This document shows, piece after piece, positions 37,423 to 47,637 of a DNA stretch of 64,000 nt. The position numbers and the translations under genes are program-made. The notes under the pieces are model-generated. The model was not told the DNA's origin. It did not search any database and was given only the letters and a program-made list of their open reading frames with translations. Positions within the stretch are counted from its first letter, which is position 1. Each line of letters starts with the position of its first letter. The stretch comes from Gimesia aquarii (GTDB lineage: Bacteria; Planctomycetota; Planctomycetia; Planctomycetales; Planctomycetaceae), in assembly GCF_007748175.1 (NCBI RefSeq), contig NZ_CP037422.1, positions 372,001 to 436,000 on the forward strand, given 5' to 3'.

Positions 37423-39069
37423 TTAGTGGTTGAAAATAAATTCATTCGAATTCAATAGTGCCCAATACAGATCTTGATAAGCGGCGAGCTTATTTTTCGA
37501 GCCAGCCAGTAATTTCTGAGCACTGGTTGTTTCACGACGATCAGGATAACGACTTAAGGTTGCCAAAAACATTTTACGAATTTTGGCCTGATCGTTTCCC
37601 TTCTCGAGTAGTAATTGATTCAGGTAACTTCCCCTGTCGGCACTAATCGCATTTTTGGTCAGTTCCCCATTCATCATCATCAATGCCTGTGGAATCGTTC
37701 CATTAAATGTAGTGGAGTCGTCTCCCGAATCCGTATCAAAGGCCATCATGAATTGACGCATCCACTGACGACGCTGTGTTTCTGCACGTTCCCAGTTTGA
37801 CTGTCCTGATTTGTGAGCACCGGTTGCTACAATTAACGAGTCATAGAGTTGCTCAGCGGTCATGTTTTTCACATACATATGTGAGAAGAGAGGAGTTTCA
37901 CCTCGCTCAGGACTGTCAATTTCATTCTTACGACCAAGCTGACTGGTCAGGTTGTACGCTTCGCTATTACAGATCCAGCGTGCCAACTGCTTAAGGTCAT
38001 ATTTTTTCTTGACCAATTCTTCAGCCATCTTATCCAGCAGTTCCGGATGCGAGGCAGGGTTATGCGGACCCATGTCATCAACAGGACGAGTGAACCCGTA
38101 TCCCATGAAATAGCCCCACATTCGGTTTACAATGGCAGTTGCGATTAAAGGTTTATCTCCCTGAACAATCAGTTTGGAAAATTCTTTACGACGTTCTATG
38201 CTTCCATCTGGATCAACTTTAACCTTGTCGAAAATCGGGTAAGCGACCTGCATCAGTCCCGATCGTTTTTCAAAGTAGACCGGGCCATTGAATCCAGTAG
38301 CAACAACTTCGGAATAATCGTCAACCTGTCGACCTGTTTTAGGGTCTGTTTTACGGTGGTTGACACGTCGCATCTGGCGGAAGAAACTGTTGTATTCCCA
38401 GAATTGATTCTGTTTCCAGTCATTAAAAGGATGATTATGACACTGGGTACATTGTACCTGTATGCCCAGGAATAAACGTGTCGTTGCTGCGGTCACCTGA
38501 ACCGCTTCATCATTATTCTGCATTTGTGCCAAAAGATAATTGACAGCTCCATTTTCTTCAAAATGCCCTTCTGCGGTCACCAGATCCTGGACAATTTCGT
38601 CCCAGGGACGATTTTTGGCAAATGCTTCACGCAAAAACTTTTGCATACCGTTACGGCTGACTCGTCGAGGAGTACGTCGACCGATGAGCAAATTGGTCCA
38701 GACGTTTGTAAAGTTTTGCACATAAGCAGGATCGTCCAGCAGTTGGTCAATCAGCTTGGATCGCTTGGCTGAATCACGATCCTTGACAAACTTTTCTACC
38801 GTTTCTGCGGAGGGGATTTGACCGATGAGATCTAAATGCACACGGCGTACCCATTCCTCGTCGGAAGCCACGGTTGAAGGCTCAACCTCATTGTCTACCC
38901 AGCCTTGTTGAATCTGCCCATTGATATAGTCAATGAATGGATCAAAGGCACCAGTCGAAAATGCTTTTTTCCTGCTTTCTGGGGGAGCAGCATTCGCGAA
39001 GGACGCTAATGAACTGGCATAAACCGCCAAAATAAAAACAACACAGAGTTGTTTAGAAAAACGAAGCAT
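37423..39069 (-). CDS. DUF1549/DUF1553 protein, secreted
   Basis: 548 residues from ATG 39069, which has GGAG about 10 nt upstream. The ATG at 39123 would place 18 residues before the signal peptide. Signal peptide LCVVFILAVYASSLASFANA, then DUF1549 (EEWVRRVHLDLIGQIPSAET), a CxxCH motif (CTQCHNHPFNDW) and DUF1553 (GFTRPVDDMGPHNPASHPEL). It is paralogous to residues about 190-718 of the protein at 33224 but lacks the anti-sigma-like part and the membrane helix. It forms an operon with the DUF1501 gene. Confidence 0.92.
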   Translation of the reverse strand: MLRFSKQLCVVFILAVYASSLASFANAAPPESRKKAFSTGAFDPFIDYINGQIQQGWVDNEVEPSTVASDEEWVRRVHLDLIGQIPSAETVEKFVKDRDSAKRSKLIDQLLDDPAYVQNFTNVWTNLLIGRRTPRRVSRNGMQKFLREAFAKNRPWDEIVQDLVTAEGHFEENGAVNYLLAQMQNNDEAVQVTAATTRLFLGIQVQCTQCHNHPFNDWKQNQFWEYNSFFRQMRRVNHRKTDPKTGRQVDDYSEVVATGFNGPVYFEKRSGLMQVAYPIFDKVKVDPDGSIERRKEFSKLIVQGDKPLIATAIVNRMWGYFMGYGFTRPVDDMGPHNPASHPELLDKMAEELVKKKYDLKQLARWICNSEAYNLTSQLGRKNEIDSPERGETPLFSHMYVKNMTAEQLYDSLIVATGAHKSGQSNWERAETQRRQWMRQFMMAFDTDSGDDSTTFNGTIPQALMMMNGELTKNAISADRGSYLNQLLLEKGNDQAKIRKMFLATLSRYPDRRETTSAQKLLAGSKNKLAAYQDLYWALLNSNEFIFNH

Positions 39070-39498
39070 TTTCTTGTTCTCCACGGTAATAAGAAGTAAC
39101 AGGTGATACGCCCTGTAATGCATTGCATCGACAAGTCTTATCAGACAAATTGCTAAAAGAAGACCGCCTCGCTACTGTATAACTTCCTTGAAGCGCAAAA
39201 CATTCGCGGCGACTCTCAAATAATATCAATAATCTGTGAATTTATTCATTACATAGAATACTTGATTTTACACAAGATCCAATGTGAATATCAATCATTT
39301 CTGATGTAATCTGGTTATTATGTTCCCAATAAAAATGGTTGTAAGTTGTTTTATATATATGGTTTATTGGGATTTTGACGCTTTGTTTGTATCAGAAATT
39401 CAGGTCACGGAGTACTTTCATCAGTTGCCGGCCTCAAATTTATACAATTGAACACTTTTGTGCTGCGGTTTTTTGTGCAGAAAGCAGAAAAAAGAAAT
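39070..39498. other. intergenic region between divergent genes
   Basis: 429 bp, strongly AT-rich in the middle, between the divergent DUF1549 and SDR genes. No gene seen. It should contain the promoter of the DUF1549-DUF1501 operon, a candidate target of the nearby sigma factor. Confidence 0.5.
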
Positions 39499-40293
39499 AT
39501 GACAAATCAATATGACTTTGAGAATCAGACAGTCGTTGTGACTGGGGGAAGTAATGGAATTGGACGCGCCACCGCCATCATGATGGCCAAAGCCGGCGCG
39601 CATGTGTTTGTGGGTGATATCAACCATCTCGAGGAAAATAAGGAAACGTTCACCCAACTGGGGATTGTGGAGGTGACATGCGATGTCCGTCGGGAATCAC
39701 AGGTACAAGCTTTGATTGAACGGGCCGTTGATCAATATGGAACGATTAATATTCTGGTCAATAACGCCGGCATAGGATTAGTTAAGCAAATTCAAGATGT
39801 CACCGAAGCTGAATGGGATGCTTGTGTTGATACAAATCTCAAAGGTACATTTTTTGGATGTAAGCATGCGATCAAATATATGCTGGCAACAGGAGGCGGG
39901 TCTATTGTGAATACGGCCAGCAATGCCGGCTTGTTACCCCGTGCGCATGATCCCGTTTATTCGATCAGTAAACATGCGATTGTCGCGCTGACCGAAAGCC
40001 TGGGGCTTTGCCACGGAAAGGATAACATCCGCATTAATTGTGTTTGCCCCGGACCCGTTGGCGAAACAGGCATGATGAATGATGATCTCGATAAAGCAGA
40101 TGATCGAGCAGGTTTGACTCAATCCATGATACGTGCCAGTCCGATTGCTGCCGCGCATAATCGAATGATTCAACCTGAAGAAGTGGCTTCCGCGATTTGT
40201 TATTTAGCCAGCAAAGATGCATTGATGGTTTCTGGTACCGCACTTCGCATTGATGGTGGCAAGTCGCTGGGAGTCCCGCCACAAGGCAACTAG
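39499..40293 (+). CDS. short-chain dehydrogenase/reductase (SDR)
   Basis: 264 residues from ATG 39499. The sequence upstream in the same frame does not look like an SDR N-terminus. Cofactor loop TGGSNGIGRATA at about 14-25, NNAGIGLV, catalytic Ser in VNTASNAGLL, Tyr and Lys in YSISKHAI. Strand 2 ends in an acidic residue (VFVGDINHLE), which favours NAD. Substrate unknown. It converges on the PilZ gene with 6 bp between stops, and a GCAGGA/TCCTGC hairpin (40293-40308) covers both ends. Confidence 0.88.
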   Translation: MTNQYDFENQTVVVTGGSNGIGRATAIMMAKAGAHVFVGDINHLEENKETFTQLGIVEVTCDVRRESQVQALIERAVDQYGTINILVNNAGIGLVKQIQDVTEAEWDACVDTNLKGTFFGCKHAIKYMLATGGGSIVNTASNAGLLPRAHDPVYSISKHAIVALTESLGLCHGKDNIRINCVCPGPVGETGMMNDDLDKADDRAGLTQSMIRASPIAAAHNRMIQPEEVASAICYLASKDALMVSGTALRIDGGKSLGVPPQGN

Positions 40294-40299
40294 CAGGAA

Positions 40300-40905
40300 T
40301 CATCCTGCATAGCAGGAGGGAGCGTGTTCTTTTAAGATCTCGAGTTGCTGTTCGGTCAGTGGAATGAGGAGCTTGCAGTCAATGCGCCACAACTCATCAT
40401 CGATGGGTTCAGCACGCACAACTGATGCCATTAGATCAAGACCAAAATTCACATGGTGATCTTCGACATGCAGTTGTAGTTCATCACGCAACGGAAACTG
40501 AGATCGCGACGCAAATGAAATCCCATTCTGACTGACGTTGATGGCGTAGCCTTTGCTTTCAGGACAGTCACTGTCTTCAGAAAAGTTACGTTCGTCTTTC
40601 GTGAACGCGAGCACGATGGCTTCACTGGAGTGACGAGGAAACTCGCGGCGTTCTACCGTTTTTCGTTCCTGTGGTTTCCCTGGGGCGGAAGGAGTTGCCG
40701 CCTTCGCCGAGCGCGTCTGTGTTTGAGTCAGTACACGATTCCACGAGTAGTGAAGGTCGCGTTTTTGAATTTTTAATGAACGGCCTGAATTCCTCAGATG
40801 CTGGCGAAATGAGATTGGCTGAACCAGGTTCGAAGAGGAGGCTGTGTTTTGTTCGGAATCTGTGGACGAAACGGACTTTGGTTCGATATCCAATAATTGA
40901 GTCAT
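40300..40905 (-). CDS. PilZ-domain protein
   Basis: 201 residues from ATG 40905 with AGGA upstream. A TTG seven codons earlier is less likely. The N-terminal 80 residues are polar and basic without a fold I recognise. A PilZ domain follows with RxxxR as REFPR and NxSxxG as NVSQNG, so c-di-GMP binding is expected. After the domain the sequence (LWRIDCKLLIPLTEQQLEIL) is as usual for the family. Cytoplasmic. The partner is not evident from neighbours. Confidence 0.85.
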   Translation of the reverse strand: MTQLLDIEPKSVSSTDSEQNTASSSNLVQPISFRQHLRNSGRSLKIQKRDLHYSWNRVLTQTQTRSAKAATPSAPGKPQERKTVERREFPRHSSEAIVLAFTKDERNFSEDSDCPESKGYAINVSQNGISFASRSQFPLRDELQLHVEDHHVNFGLDLMASVVRAEPIDDELWRIDCKLLIPLTEQQLEILKEHAPSCYAG

Positions 40906-41461
40906 TTGATTTAATCCTGCTATCAATAACAGGCATCTATTCTAATGAATAGTGCCCTGAGGGGATGATTTGCAAATTTGCCTACCAAAACCTAGTTCAC
41001 CCAAGAGAACTTGTGGCCAAAAAACTCAGGATCCATACAAAAAAGAAGCAGATAAAATCGTGGAAGTGCCCTTGAACACCATCATTTTGAGGTAGGAGTA
41101 GAATTCATGGTCTTAGAATTCAGAATTATCGGATGCAAAATTATTTTTGTAAGTGTATGATTTTAAATTGCTTATGGCCCTTCTTCTCTAGACTGACAAA
41201 ATTCATCGGAATTCAAGATTGAGAGGAGAGTCACGAGCTTGAGAAACCGGTATCAGGGAATTATACTGCCACGTTTCCAATGACTCTTACGAATCGAATA
41301 AAGTTGAGTCGGTTCGATTATCTAAATAGGGGTTTCTCAATTTAAGCCGGTTTGACAACAACAGTATTCCTGGTGAGCTTCATCATAATTGATGAGCTAC
41401 TATTTTTCCCGGTTTTCCTGATTACACCACCCTTCCTGACAGGTAGCGAGATAAAACAGAC
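40906..41461. other. regulatory region upstream of the fatty-acid cluster
   Basis: 556 bp between divergent genes. It holds a candidate promoter (41239-41267), an inverted repeat AATCGAA/TTCGATT (41292-41319) and a hairpin AGCTTCATCA/TGATGAGCT (41376-41398) followed six bases later by a short T run. The last two lie between promoter and first gene and could be an operator and an attenuator. Confidence 0.5.
41239..41267 (+). promoter_or_regulatory. candidate promoter of the fatty-acid cluster
   Basis: TTGAGA (41239-41244), 17-nt spacer, TATACT (41262-41267). It lies 195 bp upstream of the first dehydratase gene, leaving room for a long 5' leader with an inverted repeat and a hairpin. Confidence 0.45.
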
Positions 41462-41950
41462 ATGCGATTTTCGCTCGTCGATCAAATTTTGGAATTAGAA
41501 AAAGGTAAGTCGATTACGGCTGTCAAAAACCTTTCTCTGGCAGAAGAATACTTACAGGACCATTTCCCCGGGTTTGCCGTCATGCCCGGTGTTTTGATGG
41601 TGGAATCGATTGTACAAGCCGGTGCCTGGTTGATGCGTTACACAAACGATTTCAAATATAGCACAATCCTCCTGAAGCAAACCAAAGCGATCCGCTTCAA
41701 TAGTTTTGTGACTCCAGGCAAACAGTTGCGAGTCTCATTAAGCATTCAAAAGTGGGATGGTGATTTGTGCACACTGAAAGCCTCCAGCGAAGTGGAAGGC
41801 GAAACTGCAGTCAGTGGACGAATTGTGCTGGAACAGTTTAACTTACGCGATAAAAACCCTTCGATGGCAGAAAAAGATACAGACAGAATCAAAGATTTAC
41901 AGACACAATTTGGACAGCTTTGGAATCCGAATAAGCAAACAACCGCCTGA
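41462..41950 (+). CDS. 3-hydroxyacyl-ACP dehydratase, FabZ/FabA-like (first copy)
   Basis: 162 residues with a hot-dog fold signature: catalytic His34 in QDHFPGFAVMPG and Glu48 in LMVESIVQAGAW, as in FabZ. The enzyme should remove water from 3-hydroxyacyl-ACP to give trans-2-enoyl-ACP. A second dehydratase in the cluster has the same catalytic positions, but the two proteins differ widely, so they may use different chain lengths. First gene of a six-gene + strand cluster. Confidence 0.88.
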   Translation: MRFSLVDQILELEKGKSITAVKNLSLAEEYLQDHFPGFAVMPGVLMVESIVQAGAWLMRYTNDFKYSTILLKQTKAIRFNSFVTPGKQLRVSLSIQKWDGDLCTLKASSEVEGETAVSGRIVLEQFNLRDKNPSMAEKDTDRIKDLQTQFGQLWNPNKQTTA

Positions 41951-42024
41951 AATTGGGTTTGCCTGCAAAGTCAATTTCTGTCAAAGTAATTACGAAACAT
42001 TCAAATAATTAGATTGGTAAAAGA

Positions 42025-42777
42025 ATGAAACTGGAAGGAAGAGTAGCGTTGGTCACCGGAGGAAGCCGCGGTATTGGAAAAGCCGTTGTGCAGACCCTGG
42101 CCCGTGAAGGGGCAAAGGTTGCCTTTGTGTACCGATCCAGTGCCGAATCAGCAGAACAGATTGTGAAAGAACTGGCTGAAGAAGATTGTGAGGCGTTTGC
42201 GATTCAGGGAGACGTTGCCAATAAATCAGAGGCCGATGCTATCGTCGATCAGGTGATCGAAAAATGGGAAAAGGTTGATATTCTAGTCAACAATGCCGGC
42301 ATCATTCGAGATGGGCTTTTGGCAACAATGTCTGCAGAAGACTGGCAGGCAGTCATCGATACTAACTTAACCAGTGTTTTTAACTTCTGTCAGGCAATTA
42401 CTCGTCCGATGATGTCGAAACGCTACGGACGCATTATTAATATGTCGAGTGTAGCCGCTCAGTTCGGTAATGCTGGCCAATCTAACTATGCTGCCAGTAA
42501 AGGGGGAATCATTGGTTTTACCCGCTGCCTGGCTACCGAACTGGCAAAACGGGGGATCACAGTCAATGCGGTTGCTCCCGGTTTTATTGAAACAGATATG
42601 ACCGTAGACGTTCGCAATGCCGCCGGTGACCAGATCAAGAAGCATATCCCCGCGCGTCGTTTAGGGCTTCCGGAAGATATCGCGAACGCGGTACTATTTT
42701 TTGCGTGCGAACAATCATCCTACGTGACTGGTCAAACATTGTCCGTAGATGGTGGATTAACTTTAGGTGGAATTTGA
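42025..42777 (+). CDS. fabG: 3-oxoacyl-ACP reductase FabG
   Basis: 250 residues, the standard length. NADPH loop TGGSRGIGKAVV, NNAGIIRDG, and catalytic Ser (MSSVAAQFGN), Tyr155 and Lys159 (SNYAASKGG). ITVNAVAPGFIETDMT and TGQTLSVDGGLTLGG are characteristic of FabG. It reduces 3-oxoacyl-ACP to 3-hydroxyacyl-ACP with NADPH. The adjoining carrier and synthase support this function. A perfect 8-bp hairpin (42791-42811) lies just after the stop. Confidence 0.92.
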   Translation: MKLEGRVALVTGGSRGIGKAVVQTLAREGAKVAFVYRSSAESAEQIVKELAEEDCEAFAIQGDVANKSEADAIVDQVIEKWEKVDILVNNAGIIRDGLLATMSAEDWQAVIDTNLTSVFNFCQAITRPMMSKRYGRIINMSSVAAQFGNAGQSNYAASKGGIIGFTRCLATELAKRGITVNAVAPGFIETDMTVDVRNAAGDQIKKHIPARRLGLPEDIANAVLFFACEQSSYVTGQTLSVDGGLTLGGI

Positions 42778-42790
42778 TTGAAATGAGTCC

Positions 42791-42811
42791 GAAACAGCTC
42801 GTTGCTGTTTC
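42791..42811 (+). other. hairpin in the fabG-ACP gap
   Basis: GAAACAGC and GCTGTTTC form a perfect 8-bp stem with a 5-nt loop, 13 nt after the fabG stop codon. No T tract follows, so it is more likely an mRNA-stability or processing element than a full terminator. Confidence 0.5.
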
Positions 42812-42977
42812 AGGTAAGACATATATTGTGTTATCGATAAATTTTTGAAATGGGTCAATTTTGTTTATCGATATCGAAAACTGTCGAAACTATTCTTCCT
42901 GCCGAATGGTTTCTTAATCAGGCTGGGTCGGCGGGACTAATCGGCCAGTATCAGGTCGAATCAAGGAGTAATTAGAG

Positions 42978-43364
42978 ATGCCAACAAGAGATGAAATCTT
43001 CGATTCAGTTCGTGAAACACTTGTAGATGCACTCGGGCTGGATGACGATGAAGTCGTACCAGAAGCGACGCTTATGGGAGACTTGGGAGCTGAATCCATC
43101 GACTTTCTGGATATCGCGTTTCGGCTGGAAAAGGCCTTCGATATCAAAATTCCACGTGGTGAGCTCTTCCCTGAAAACATTGCCTCTTCAGATTCTGGTT
43201 TTGTTAAAGATGGTGTTTTCACTGAAGCAGGTATTGCGGAACTTCGTGAAAAAATGCCACATGCAGACGTTGAATCGTTTACCGCAGATCCCAAAGTAGA
43301 AAAAATGCAGGATTTGTTTACGGTTGAAATGCTGGTCAACTTCTTAGAAGCACGCCTCCCCTGA
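42978..43364 (+). CDS. atypical acyl carrier protein
   Basis: 128 residues, about 50 longer than a normal ACP (near 78). The start is canonical (RDEIFDSVRETLVDALGLDD, then MGDLGAESIDFLDIAFRLE). The phosphopantetheine-accepting serine is Ser40 in GAESID, where most ACPs have DSL. Between helix II and the C-terminal helix an insertion of about 40 residues (ENIASSDSGFVKDGVFTEAG and following) is present. A dedicated carrier embedded among two dehydratases, a reductase and a synthase implies a separate acyl pathway from housekeeping fatty-acid synthesis. Confidence 0.88.
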   Translation: MPTRDEIFDSVRETLVDALGLDDDEVVPEATLMGDLGAESIDFLDIAFRLEKAFDIKIPRGELFPENIASSDSGFVKDGVFTEAGIAELREKMPHADVESFTADPKVEKMQDLFTVEMLVNFLEARLP

Positions 43365-43376
43365 TACACAGTAAAA

Positions 43377-43483
43377 GGGGCTGGTCAACATAAATCAGCG
43401 ATGTCGCCACAGCTCGCTTTCGCGGGCTGTGGACTCTGTCAATTCTTGATGACTGTCAGAAACAGCAGCCAGAGTTTGACCAG
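43377..43483 (+). other. structured intergenic element between ACP and second dehydratase
   Basis: An outer helix CTGGTCAA (43381-43388) / TTGACCAG (43476-43483) encloses a strong inner hairpin: CCACAGC (43407-43413) with GCTGTGG (43426-43432), extended inward to a 4-nt TTTC loop. This nested structure could be a regulatory leader for the downstream gene. Confidence 0.5.
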
Positions 43484-43529
43484 TTCACTTGGTACGTATT
43501 AGGGATTACCAACTAAAGGGCTCATCAAA

Positions 43530-44012
43530 ATGAGATGGTTCTGGATAGATCGCTTTATCGAATTCGAGAGTGGTTCTTATGCGAAGAGTGTAAAAAACAT
43601 TACACTTGCAGAAGAACATTTGCATGATCACTTTCCTGGGTTTCCCGTAATGCCTGGTTCTCTGATGATCGAAGGCATGGCTCAAACCGGTGGCATTCTA
43701 TTAGGCGAGATCAATGATTTTGAGCATGTCGTGATTCTGGCTAAAGTTCCCAAAATGACGTTTCATAGTTGGGCCAGTCCAGGAGATCAACTGGTTTATA
43801 CGGCAAAAATCACAAATGCCGGTGATGAGGGGGGAGCAGTCGATGTGACCGCCATGGCCGGTGATCGACTGGTTGCAGAAGGTAGTATCATCTTTGTTCA
43901 CCTCGATCAGAGCGATTCGGAATTCGGAGCCATCAATCAGAAAAACTTCGTTTTTTCTATGAATCTGTTGGGAATTCTAGATGTCGGGAAAGCGGGAACT
44001 GGCGAAGATTAA
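43530..44012 (+). CDS. 3-hydroxyacyl-ACP dehydratase, FabZ/FabA-like (second copy)
   Basis: 160 residues. Catalytic His34 (HDHFPGFPVMPG) and Glu48 (LMIEGMAQTGG) occupy exactly the positions seen in the first copy. The proteins differ elsewhere, including a longer C-terminal tail (ESEFGAINQKNFVFSMNLLG). A dehydration step in a dedicated acyl pathway is expected, possibly on another chain length or with isomerase activity as in FabA. It follows a structured intergenic element. Confidence 0.87.
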   Translation: MRWFWIDRFIEFESGSYAKSVKNITLAEEHLHDHFPGFPVMPGSLMIEGMAQTGGILLGEINDFEHVVILAKVPKMTFHSWASPGDQLVYTAKITNAGDEGGAVDVTAMAGDRLVAEGSIIFVHLDQSDSEFGAINQKNFVFSMNLLGILDVGKAGTGED

Positions 44013-44031
44013 GCATGAGTAGCCTATTTTT

Positions 44032-44053
44032 AAGGCCTTGGTCTGGAGGCCTT
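44032..44053 (+). other. hairpin in the dehydratase-synthase gap
   Basis: AAGGCCT (44032-44038) and AGGCCTT (44047-44053) form a perfect 7-bp stem around an 8-nt loop, 20 nt after the second dehydratase stop codon. Confidence 0.5.
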
Positions 44054-44195
44054 GATTCGAATTCAGCTACAATCATAATTCCAGCATGTAAGAGCCGAGT
44101 ATACTTTCTGGCAGCGAATTACTTCTCTCTGAGTTAAAGAGCGCTGTAATTCGTCTGCTGTTACCAAATTCAATTTAAAACAAGAACTCGAAGTT

Positions 44196-45479
<1,284 letters not shown>

Positions 45480-45615
45480 GTCTGAACCCGGAATATTGGC
45501 AATGACGATCGACTGCAAAACAATTACACTATGATCTAAATACTGAAGCTCAAGATTTTCAACCTTAGTCGATACGTTGAATCGAGATTTCGAACATCAC
45601 CCGTAAACAAAGGGA

Positions 45616-45638
45616 GCTTGTCAAGGAACAAGACAAGC
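45616..45638 (+). other. hairpin upstream of the hydrolase gene
   Basis: GCTTGTC (45616-45622) and GACAAGC (45632-45638) form a perfect 7-bp stem with a 9-nt loop, 25 nt before the GTG start of the hydrolase. Confidence 0.45.
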
Positions 45639-45662
45639 GAGATCACTTCCATGGAGTAGGCT

Positions 45663-46712
45663 GTGAGTTGGTTGTTTTGGTGCATAGTAATTGTCATTCT
45701 TTTAGAGCTGGTGATACAGTATTGCATTATGCGTGCTGCCTATCCAGTACTCTTCGCTCCTATGCCAGGACGACTTGATCTTGCTGGATCTCCCGATGAT
45801 CTTTTGAAACAAAATCACACATTTCAGATTGAACATGTCGAATTTTCGACGACTGACGGATTGATCTTACGTGGTTTCATCGCTACTCCTAAAAAATCGG
45901 ATCCTAAAGGACTAATCCTCTTTTGTCACCCTTTTAAATCGAGTGGAGCAATTGCGCTGAGTCAATGTCGTGCTTTGTTGCAGGCTGGTTTTGCTGTTTT
46001 CTCATTTGATTTTCGGAATCATGGTGAAAGTGATATCGACCTGAACTACCAGGCAATTCATTGGTTATCCAAACACGAGATCAATGATGTCAAATCAGCG
46101 ATTCATTTTATTCGTACCCAATCCAAATGGGCTCACTTACAACTTGGCTTATTAGGTATGAGTCGTGGTGCTGGTGCGGCACTAGTTGTCGCTGCACAAT
46201 CCTCACAGATTCAATTTGTCGCATGCGAAGGAGCTTTTGCAAACGAAGATCTTTTTCTGGATCATGCTATTCGCTGGGGAGAACGATTTGTACCAAGGTG
46301 GTTTATTCAATTAGTGCCAACCTGGGAAGTCGTTTTCGCATTTCGCATCATGCTCTGGTATTCTCAAAAACGTCAAGGGTGCCAATACGTGAATCTGAAA
46401 CCATATCTTTCATCCTTGAGAGACCGGGATTTATTATTTCTTGTGGGAGAAAAAGATCAAAGTGTTGTGCCTCGCATGACTGAGTTAATCACAAGAAAAA
46501 TTCACGATTCCCGGATCACAGTCTGTTCAGTTCCTGACGCCATTCATAACGCCGGTCGCAATGCACAACCTCAACAGTATGATAGCGCTTTGCTTCATTT
46601 CTTTTCACAAATGTCGGTAGGGGATTCACCGCAACCAGCAAGTAATTCTGAGAAACAAACGAAGACGGAACCAGAGCTGGTGTCGGGAGATATTTCGAGC
46701 TCAATTTATTAG
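45663..46712 (+). CDS. membrane-anchored alpha/beta hydrolase
   Basis: 349 residues with a GTG start at 45663, preceded by GGAGTAGG. An N-terminal helix (LFWCIVIVILLELVIQYCIM) anchors the protein. Catalytic triad: Ser167 in GMSRG, Asp265 in VGEKDQS, His295 in IHNAG. The oxyanion-side motif FCHPFKSSGAIAL and the FDFRNHGESD segment are typical of serine hydrolases. Its position at the end of the acyl-ACP cluster suggests a thioesterase or acyltransferase-like step at the membrane. This is inferred from context, as no substrate signature is visible. Confidence 0.82.
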   Translation: MSWLFWCIVIVILLELVIQYCIMRAAYPVLFAPMPGRLDLAGSPDDLLKQNHTFQIEHVEFSTTDGLILRGFIATPKKSDPKGLILFCHPFKSSGAIALSQCRALLQAGFAVFSFDFRNHGESDIDLNYQAIHWLSKHEINDVKSAIHFIRTQSKWAHLQLGLLGMSRGAGAALVVAAQSSQIQFVACEGAFANEDLFLDHAIRWGERFVPRWFIQLVPTWEVVFAFRIMLWYSQKRQGCQYVNLKPYLSSLRDRDLLFLVGEKDQSVVPRMTELITRKIHDSRITVCSVPDAIHNAGRNAQPQQYDSALLHFFSQMSVGDSPQPASNSEKQTKTEPELVSGDISSSIY

Positions 46713-46982
46713 TGCTGCCTTTTTGACAGCGATTGTGCTTTGTTTACTGAAAAATAGGTCGTATCACAGTCAGAAATGAAACGTCCATCAGTCAGTGTTT
46801 GATTTAACGTATTTAAAACATAAGACTTACAATGACTCGTATATTTAAGCCTGACAATGGTATCTGATTTGCTTATCTTAGAGGTATCGAATCGATATTT
46901 GCACGAGTTGATTTTTAGGCTAGGCTTAGTACAAGCTTCTCCTGGTGTATTAGCCTTCCGAAATTATTTGATGAGATCAATT

Positions 46983-47402
46983 ATGGTCATTGCCAAATCT
47001 CAGACTCCTTATCAATTACTGATCGCTGATGATGACCCTGGTTTCCGTGATGTCCTGAAAGAACTCCTGAATCCCTATTTCAAGTTATTTGAAGCGGAAT
47101 CAGGAGAAGAGGCTGTGGAACTTGTGGAACATGGGCAGGTCGACATCGTTTTGCTCGACATGCACATGGACGTTTTAACAGGATTGGAAGCGGTGCGGAT
47201 CATGAAAGAGATCAACGCCATCTTACCCTGTATTCTTATCACGGCTGATGCAACCGATGAACTGCGACAGGATGCCACCGCTGCAAATGCTTATGATGTT
47301 CTGTCTAAACCAGTCAAACGGCAGGAGTTAGTGACGACGGTATCTCACGCTTTGGTAGACACTTACCAAGATCCTGATATTCCTTCCTGGTTAGGAAATT
47401 AG
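46983..47402 (+). CDS. single-domain response regulator
   Basis: 139 residues from ATG 46983. An in-frame extension to 46857 does not resemble a receiver domain. Receiver domain: acidic pocket LIADDDPGF, phosphoacceptor Asp59 in VLLDMHMD, switch residue Thr in ILITADAT, and Lys109 in LSKPVKR. No output domain, so it acts as a stand-alone phosphorylation switch (CheY-like) or phosphotransfer protein. No histidine kinase is nearby. Confidence 0.88.
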   Translation: MVIAKSQTPYQLLIADDDPGFRDVLKELLNPYFKLFEAESGEEAVELVEHGQVDIVLLDMHMDVLTGLEAVRIMKEINAILPCILITADATDELRQDATAANAYDVLSKPVKRQELVTTVSHALVDTYQDPDIPSWLGN

Positions 47403-47637
47403 ATTGGTTGCTCTCTGGTCTGAAGCCATTTTTCTACCACCTCGCATTTCCCTCCTTTGATCTTTGTTCCCGATAGCGTCTACTCACTTTTCCCATAGAC
47501 TCGACTTTCCATAAACTAGCTGGTGAAGTACACTTCCAGTCCGAAAAATATTTCTTAACAGCACGCCTGAATCCTGCATTGAATGTAGTAATGCAGATCA
47601 CCAATTGAAGAGGTTGTGCGGCGGAAAGGAGTCTGCC

